This document shows positions 59,729 through 64,000 of a stretch of DNA of 64,000 nt, piece after piece (position 1 is the stretch's first letter; each line of letters opens with the position of its first letter). The position numbers and the translations under genes are program-made. The notes under the pieces were generated by a model. It did not search any database. It worked only from the letters and a program-made list of their open reading frames with translations, and had not been told where the DNA came from. This DNA is from Anaerolineae bacterium (GTDB taxonomy: Bacteria > Chloroflexota > Anaerolineae > Aggregatilineales > Phototrophicaceae): positions 1-64,000 of the forward strand of contig JAIOHM010000156.1 of NCBI GenBank assembly GCA_019912965.1. Direction: 5' to 3'.

Positions 59729-60721
59729 TCAGGGTTTTGGGGCAAGATCAGGATTAGTAATGTAAGCACGGGAAGCAACCACTGCTTCTGTAGTTGTACT
59801 CCTGGCTGGCAGCACAGCATTCTGCAACACAACTGCATTGCTTACAGTTGCATGATGTCCAACACTGCAACCGGATTCAAGGTAAACACGCGGCCCGATT
59901 TTTGCACCTTGCCCAATACTGACTGAAGGATCAATCCGCACCGGAGGGATAATTTGAACAGTGTTTGGAATCTCGCTCAAAATATGGGCATCTTGACCAT
60001 CTTCTAGCAACAGTCTATTTATTGTGAGGAGGTCGTAATCAGCCTCAATTTGCAGTATCCAATTGGTTTCTGCAATATTAGTTACTCCGCCGCCCTGAAC
60101 ATAATGGGCCAAAACGTCCATCAATTCTCGGCTAAATCCACCAGTTCGCTTGGCTTGTATCTCTAAATAGTCGAGAACCTCTGTCCCAAATACAGCCAGA
60201 TTAGCAAGTGCAAAACCCGATTGTTCATGGGGTGGTTTTTCATGAACCAGCGTTTTAACCCGGTTATCTTCCACTTCTGCATAATGTTGTGGTTTGGACT
60301 TTGAGAGTGAATTTCGTGCACCGCTCAAAAGCAGTCCTTGTCCCACATCTCTATAATGTTTTAACAGATGTTCAGGGAAATTGGGATGGGTGAAACTGTT
60401 ATAGGCTGCAACAACAAAGGGCTTGCCATACTGGCGTGCAATAGCTGCCAGTGTGCGTGTCAGGCTGCTGTGGCTGGATTGAATCACAAACTCGATTTGT
60501 ACATTAGGTAGCCAGTGTGCATTCAGGTATGAAGCTACTGCACCTTCATCTTCGCCAACTACAACAATATAATGCCCAATCTCAGCCCGGTATAATCGTT
60601 CCATTGTTCGCACCACCATTGGCTTGCCAAGCACGGGCAGCATAGGGCGCGGACGACTGTAAACAAGTTGGCTGGGGTGGGTTGTGCTGCCAACAGCTAG
60701 GATAACAGCGCAGTCTACCAC
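59729..60721 (-). CDS. Nucleotidyltransferase-like protein with degenerate active site
   Basis: A 330-residue protein shaped like glucose-1-phosphate nucleotidyltransferases. GTG 60721 follows GGGAG by seven bases. The N-terminal strand VILAVGSTTHPSQL should be the GxGTRL-type loop but lacks the Gly-rich core and the Arg. The PKPM motif is SRPRPMLPVLGKPM (about residues 22-35). A GFSREL block (about 196) and a left-handed beta-helix tail (hexapeptides IDPSVSIGQGAKIGPRVYLESG in parts, about 263-305) follow. It may bind but not transfer nucleotidyl groups. It diverges from the GH38 gene. Confidence 0.72.
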   Translation of the reverse strand: MVDCAVILAVGSTTHPSQLVYSRPRPMLPVLGKPMVVRTMERLYRAEIGHYIVVVGEDEGAVASYLNAHWLPNVQIEFVIQSSHSSLTRTLAAIARQYGKPFVVAAYNSFTHPNFPEHLLKHYRDVGQGLLLSGARNSLSKSKPQHYAEVEDNRVKTLVHEKPPHEQSGFALANLAVFGTEVLDYLEIQAKRTGGFSRELMDVLAHYVQGGGVTNIAETNWILQIEADYDLLTINRLLLEDGQDAHILSEIPNTVQIIPPVRIDPSVSIGQGAKIGPRVYLESGCSVGHHATVSNAVVLQNAVLPARSTTTEAVVASRAYITNPDLAPKP

Positions 60722-60863
60722 GGAATGGCTCCCTATTTAATATGGCGCGAATTTGCTGCGATTATACCACGCCGTATCATACGCGATTCCACCGATTGGC
60801 AGATTATCTTCCCCCGCGCTATGATGACCGGTGTTTTTAGCCCTACTCGGAACAAAAAGTGTT

Positions 60864-63800
60864 ATGTCATCACATCAAACGCGTTGGACTGCTCCGAAGA
60901 TCGCACAACGTATCGCACTTGTTGAGCCTCTGGTGTATCGTCGTCGTTATCCCCTGCCAGACTTTCATTTCAAGCGATTGAATTCCCCCCTGGATGCCCC
61001 CGCAGTCCATGAAACAGACTATACAGATTGGTCAACAGTTGCGTCCTATTCATACTGGGAACGCCCGAATACCAATTTTGTTATGCACACCACCATCCAG
61101 ATGCCAGTGGAATGGAGTGCCGAATCGATCTTGGCGCTTTATCTCCCGCTTGGCGAACCCGGCAGCTTTAGCCACCCGGAAGCTTTGGCTTATATTGATG
61201 GTCAATCCTATGCCGCTTGTGATCGTCATCATCAGGAAATTCGCTTATCGGATCAGATCAAGGACGGCAATGTTCATCTTCTGGCACTGCACGGCTGGAC
61301 AGGAAACGACAACAAGGATGGCGAAAATGCGCGTCTTTTCATGCGCCCCTGCTATCTTGTTCAAATCGACCAACCAACCCGCGATTTTATAGCCGCCGCC
61401 CGTGTAGCACATGGTATTGCAGTTGTCCTCGATGAAAACAATCCGGTTAAGAATAGATTATTGACTGCATTAGATGAAGCCTTTAAGGTGCTGGATACCC
61501 GCGAACCATTCGGGGGTGCGTTTTATGACAGCATCCCTCGCGCGCATGAGGTTCTGCGCGAGGGAATTTTCCGTGCTGGCACACCAATGGATGTTACTAT
61601 CATTGGAACGGGACACGCTCATATCGACGTTGCATGGTTATGGACGCTTGGGCAAGTGCGGCGGAAAGCTGGACGCACTTTTCACACAGTTTTGCGTCTA
61701 ATGGAACAATTCCCAAACTATCACTTTACCCAAAGCCAGCCACAACTATATGACTATGTGCGTCAGGACTACCCCGAACTTTTTGAAAGCATCCAAGCCC
61801 GCATAACTGAAGGCCGATGGGAAACCATTGGCGGGATGTGGGTCGAGGCAGATTGCAACATCTCCGGCCCGGAATCTCTCGCTAGGCAGTTTCTTTTGGG
61901 GCGTAGTTTCTTTCGCAAACACTTTGGAGCAGTAGATTCGCCCGTGCTCTGGTTGCCAGATGTATTCGGTTATGCTTGGAACCTGCCACAGCTAATCAAA
62001 CAAGCTGGTCTGGAATACTTTTTCACCATCAAAATCGGCTGGAATCAATACAATCGCCTGCCCTACGATACCTTTTGGTGGCAGGGCTTGGATGGTACCC
62101 GTGTGCTAACCCACTTCAGCCCCACCAAAGAAGTCAACAGCCCCTACTCCAGCACCTATAATGCCAATGCCTCTCCAAGCGATGCTATTGGAACATGGCT
62201 CAATTTTCAGCAGAAAGAAATCCCACAAGATTTGCTGATGAGCTATGGATACGGCGATGGTGGTGGTGGCCCAACCCGCGAAATGTTGGAAAATATCCAC
62301 GAGATGGCAGACTTCCCCGGCACGCCCCATGTGAAGCAAGGTTCGGTGGCTGACTTTTTCCACAAGCTGGAAGTTGAACATGGCGACGAATTGCCAACAT
62401 GGAACGGTGAACTCTATCTTGAAATTCATCGAGGCACATATACAACGCAAAGCCGGAACAAACGTGCCAACCGCAAGAGTGAATTCCTGTTACATGATGC
62501 GGAATTTCTTGCATCGTTGGCTTCGGTTCTCGATACCGATTACGAGTACCCAGCAGCAAACTTCAATAAAGCATGGGAACTGGTCTGTTTGAACCAATTT
62601 CATGACATCATTCCCGGCAGTAGTATTCGGGATGTTTATGTGGAATCGCTTGAGCAGTATGAAACAGTTCGTAAATTAGCCGAATCGGCTCGTGAATCTG
62701 CGCTCCATGCGATTGCTGTTCACCAGTCGGGCGATATCATGGTGGTAAATGCGACGGCATTTGAGCGTTTGGATTTGGCTTTTTACGCTGGCGAACTCCC
62801 ATCCGGTTATCACCTCGAAGCAGATGGCAAAGTAGTTCCACATCAAGTAGCCGATGGTGGCACATGGATAGCTGCTGGAGAGATAAAACCATACAGCCTA
62901 AAATCACTCCAGATGGTAGATGGTGATACTGTGCCAGAAATCACCGATCTTGTCGTCTCCACCAACCGCATGGAAAACACCTTTATCCTCGTTGAATTCA
63001 ACACAGATGGTGATATTGTCCGCATTTATGACAAGATTTATCAGCGTGAAATTCTGCTGCATGGCGCAGTTGCCAATCAACTTCAAGCCTTTGAAGACCG
63101 TCCGGTCAATTGGGATGCTTGGGACATCGATATTTTTTACGATGACCGGTTATGGTTAAGCGATCCAGCCGAATCAATACAGATAATAGAAACTGGCCCA
63201 TTGCGCGCTACCTTAGAAATCCGACGACGAATTTTGAACAGCACTTATGTACAGCGGGTATCATTATCCTACAACAGCCATCGTTTGGATTTCGATACCA
63301 CCATTGACTGGCGCGAACGTCACATCCTGCTCAAAACTGCTTTCCCGGTTGATATTCTCGCGCCTGTTGCCACCTATGAAATTCAGTGGGGAAATGTTCA
63401 GCGCCCTACCCACCGTAATACCAGTTGGGATTGGGCACGATTTGAAACTTGCGCCCAAAAATGGGTCGATCTCAGTGAAAGCGATTATGGTGTTAGCTTA
63501 CTCAACGACTGCAAATACGGTCATGATATACAAGCAAACACCATCCGTCTCTCACTTTTGCGCGCGCCAACCTATCCCGATCCCAAAGCCGATCAGGGCG
63601 AACATCGATTTGCCTACAGCTTGCTGCCCCATGCAGGTGACTGGCGTGCGTCAACAATTGCAGCCGCCTACGCCTTGAATGACCCGCTCATTGCCGTCTC
63701 GACCATGCGTGGAACATCTACGGTAGATTTATCTACCCCATTAATCACAACCGATCACCCCGGCATTGTGATCGAAACCATCAAGCGGGCAGAGGATGGC

Positions 63801-64000
63801 AACGGCTTTATTATCCGCCTTTATGAAAGCCACCGTCATCGTGGGCGTGTCAGGCTGAACACGAATTTCGACATAGCCGCTGCCTACAAAACGAACCTTC
63901 TTGAAGAAGACGCTGAGTCGCTAGATGTAAGTGGAAGGCGCATCGCTTTTCACATCACACCTTACCAGATCATGACCATCCGCATTGTTCCCATTACCTA
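60864..64000 (+). CDS. GH38 alpha-mannosidase, reaches the window edge
   Basis: An open frame of 1,045 codons from ATG 60864 that leaves the window at ...PIT plus TA, so the next base may complete a stop. GH38 enzymes release alpha-mannose with a zinc-dependent retaining mechanism. The zinc ligands are in GHAHIDVAWLW (about residues 249-259) and in NQFHDIIPG (about 577-585). The nucleophilic Asp is in WLPDVFGYAWNLP (about 365-377). The central three-helix region and C-terminal beta domains follow. There is no signal peptide, so it acts in the cytoplasm, probably on imported oligosaccharides. Confidence 0.93.
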   Translation, partial: MSSHQTRWTAPKIAQRIALVEPLVYRRRYPLPDFHFKRLNSPLDAPAVHETDYTDWSTVASYSYWERPNTNFVMHTTIQMPVEWSAESILALYLPLGEPGSFSHPEALAYIDGQSYAACDRHHQEIRLSDQIKDGNVHLLALHGWTGNDNKDGENARLFMRPCYLVQIDQPTRDFIAAARVAHGIAVVLDENNPVKNRLLTALDEAFKVLDTREPFGGAFYDSIPRAHEVLREGIFRAGTPMDVTIIGTGHAHIDVAWLWTLGQVRRKAGRTFHTVLRLMEQFPNYHFTQSQPQLYDYVRQDYPELFESIQARITEGRWETIGGMWVEADCNISGPESLARQFLLGRSFFRKHFGAVDSPVLWLPDVFGYAWNLPQLIKQAGLEYFFTIKIGWNQYNRLPYDTFWWQGLDGTRVLTHFSPTKEVNSPYSSTYNANASPSDAIGTWLNFQQKEIPQDLLMSYGYGDGGGGPTREMLENIHEMADFPGTPHVKQGSVADFFHKLEVEHGDELPTWNGELYLEIHRGTYTTQSRNKRANRKSEFLLHDAEFLASLASVLDTDYEYPAANFNKAWELVCLNQFHDIIPGSSIRDVYVESLEQYETVRKLAESARESALHAIAVHQSGDIMVVNATAFERLDLAFYAGELPSGYHLEADGKVVPHQVADGGTWIAAGEIKPYSLKSLQMVDGDTVPEITDLVVSTNRMENTFILVEFNTDGDIVRIYDKIYQREILLHGAVANQLQAFEDRPVNWDAWDIDIFYDDRLWLSDPAESIQIIETGPLRATLEIRRRILNSTYVQRVSLSYNSHRLDFDTTIDWRERHILLKTAFPVDILAPVATYEIQWGNVQRPTHRNTSWDWARFETCAQKWVDLSESDYGVSLLNDCKYGHDIQANTIRLSLLRAPTYPDPKADQGEHRFAYSLLPHAGDWRASTIAAAYALNDPLIAVSTMRGTSTVDLSTPLITTDHPGIVIETIKRAEDGNGFIIRLYESHRHRGRVRLNTNFDIAAAYKTNLLEEDAESLDVSGRRIAFHITPYQIMTIRIVPIT

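Noticed and set aside
1..64000. CRISPR arrays, prophage or a classic defence island
   Set aside because: No regularly spaced repeats, no phage structural or integrase genes and no recognised defence families were found.

Overview
This window looks like part of a chromosome from an uncultivated or little-studied Chloroflexota bacterium (Anaerolineae-like). That placement is inferred from gene content: mevalonate kinase, a sulfolipid head-group synthase (SqdB type), decaprenyl-phosphate phosphoribosyltransferase, many secreted SH3/LysM proteins with Thr/Pro linkers, and a carbamoyltransferase beside a DUF5989 protein. No rRNA is present to fix the taxonomy. Base composition is moderate by eye and coding density is high. 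One tRNA is present. I see no CRISPR array, no prophage and no canonical defence island. The only mobile DNA recognised is a broken IS481-type transposase at the left edge.

Layout. 1-1.05 kb: IS481 relic. 1.3-9.5 kb: queuosine-precursor transporter, orphan AAA ATPase, YigZ, a TPR protein, a single-domain response regulator, a five-unit SH3 surface protein, and a divergent L,D-transpeptidase. 9.6-17.7 kb: hisZ-hisG, converging on a five-gene leftward operon read as pheA-asd-sqdB-hisD-phosphotransferase. 17.9-19.1 kb: SufR-like regulator and an ErpA/IscA-type Fe-S carrier. 19.2-22.8 kb: three envelope genes (SH3 protein, LysM/M23 peptidase, beta-propeller). 23-26.8 kb: SCP2 protein, AEC transporter, HEAT protein, RseP. 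27.1-32.2 kb: UbiA-type phosphoribosyltransferase, mevalonate kinase and a peptide ABC cassette. 32.3-38.7 kb: PrsW-like protein, PsbP-like protein, a trypsin-like protein whose nucleophile reads Thr, TlyA and LepA. 38.7-41.9 kb: PRTase-like protein, CinA and a UgpC/MalK-type ATPase. 42-47.4 kb: GNAT protein plus MshA-like glycosyltransferase, then a carbamoyltransferase flanked by three small membrane proteins. 47.4-53.7 kb: NDH-2, an 800-aa protein of unknown function, PurH, tRNA-Thr and uridine kinase. 53.8-64 kb: PAS histidine kinase, MutL, two tandem LysM proteins, a degenerate nucleotidyltransferase, and a GH38 alpha-mannosidase that reaches the right edge.

Recurring themes. (1) Several proteins keep an enzyme fold but have altered catalytic positions: HisD, the trypsin-like protein, the PrsW-like protein, the CinA C-terminus, the PRTase-like protein and the nucleotidyltransferase. 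(2) Convergent genes are packed so tightly that stop codons overlap, three times by exactly four bases (YTAA). (3) Cell-envelope functions dominate. The best candidates for something undescribed are the carbamoyltransferase/small-membrane-protein cassette (44.7-47.4 kb), the 800-aa protein with an HxxxDG motif (48.9-51.3 kb), the 32.3-36.1 kb membrane/secreted trio, and the variant HisD embedded in a mixed operon.
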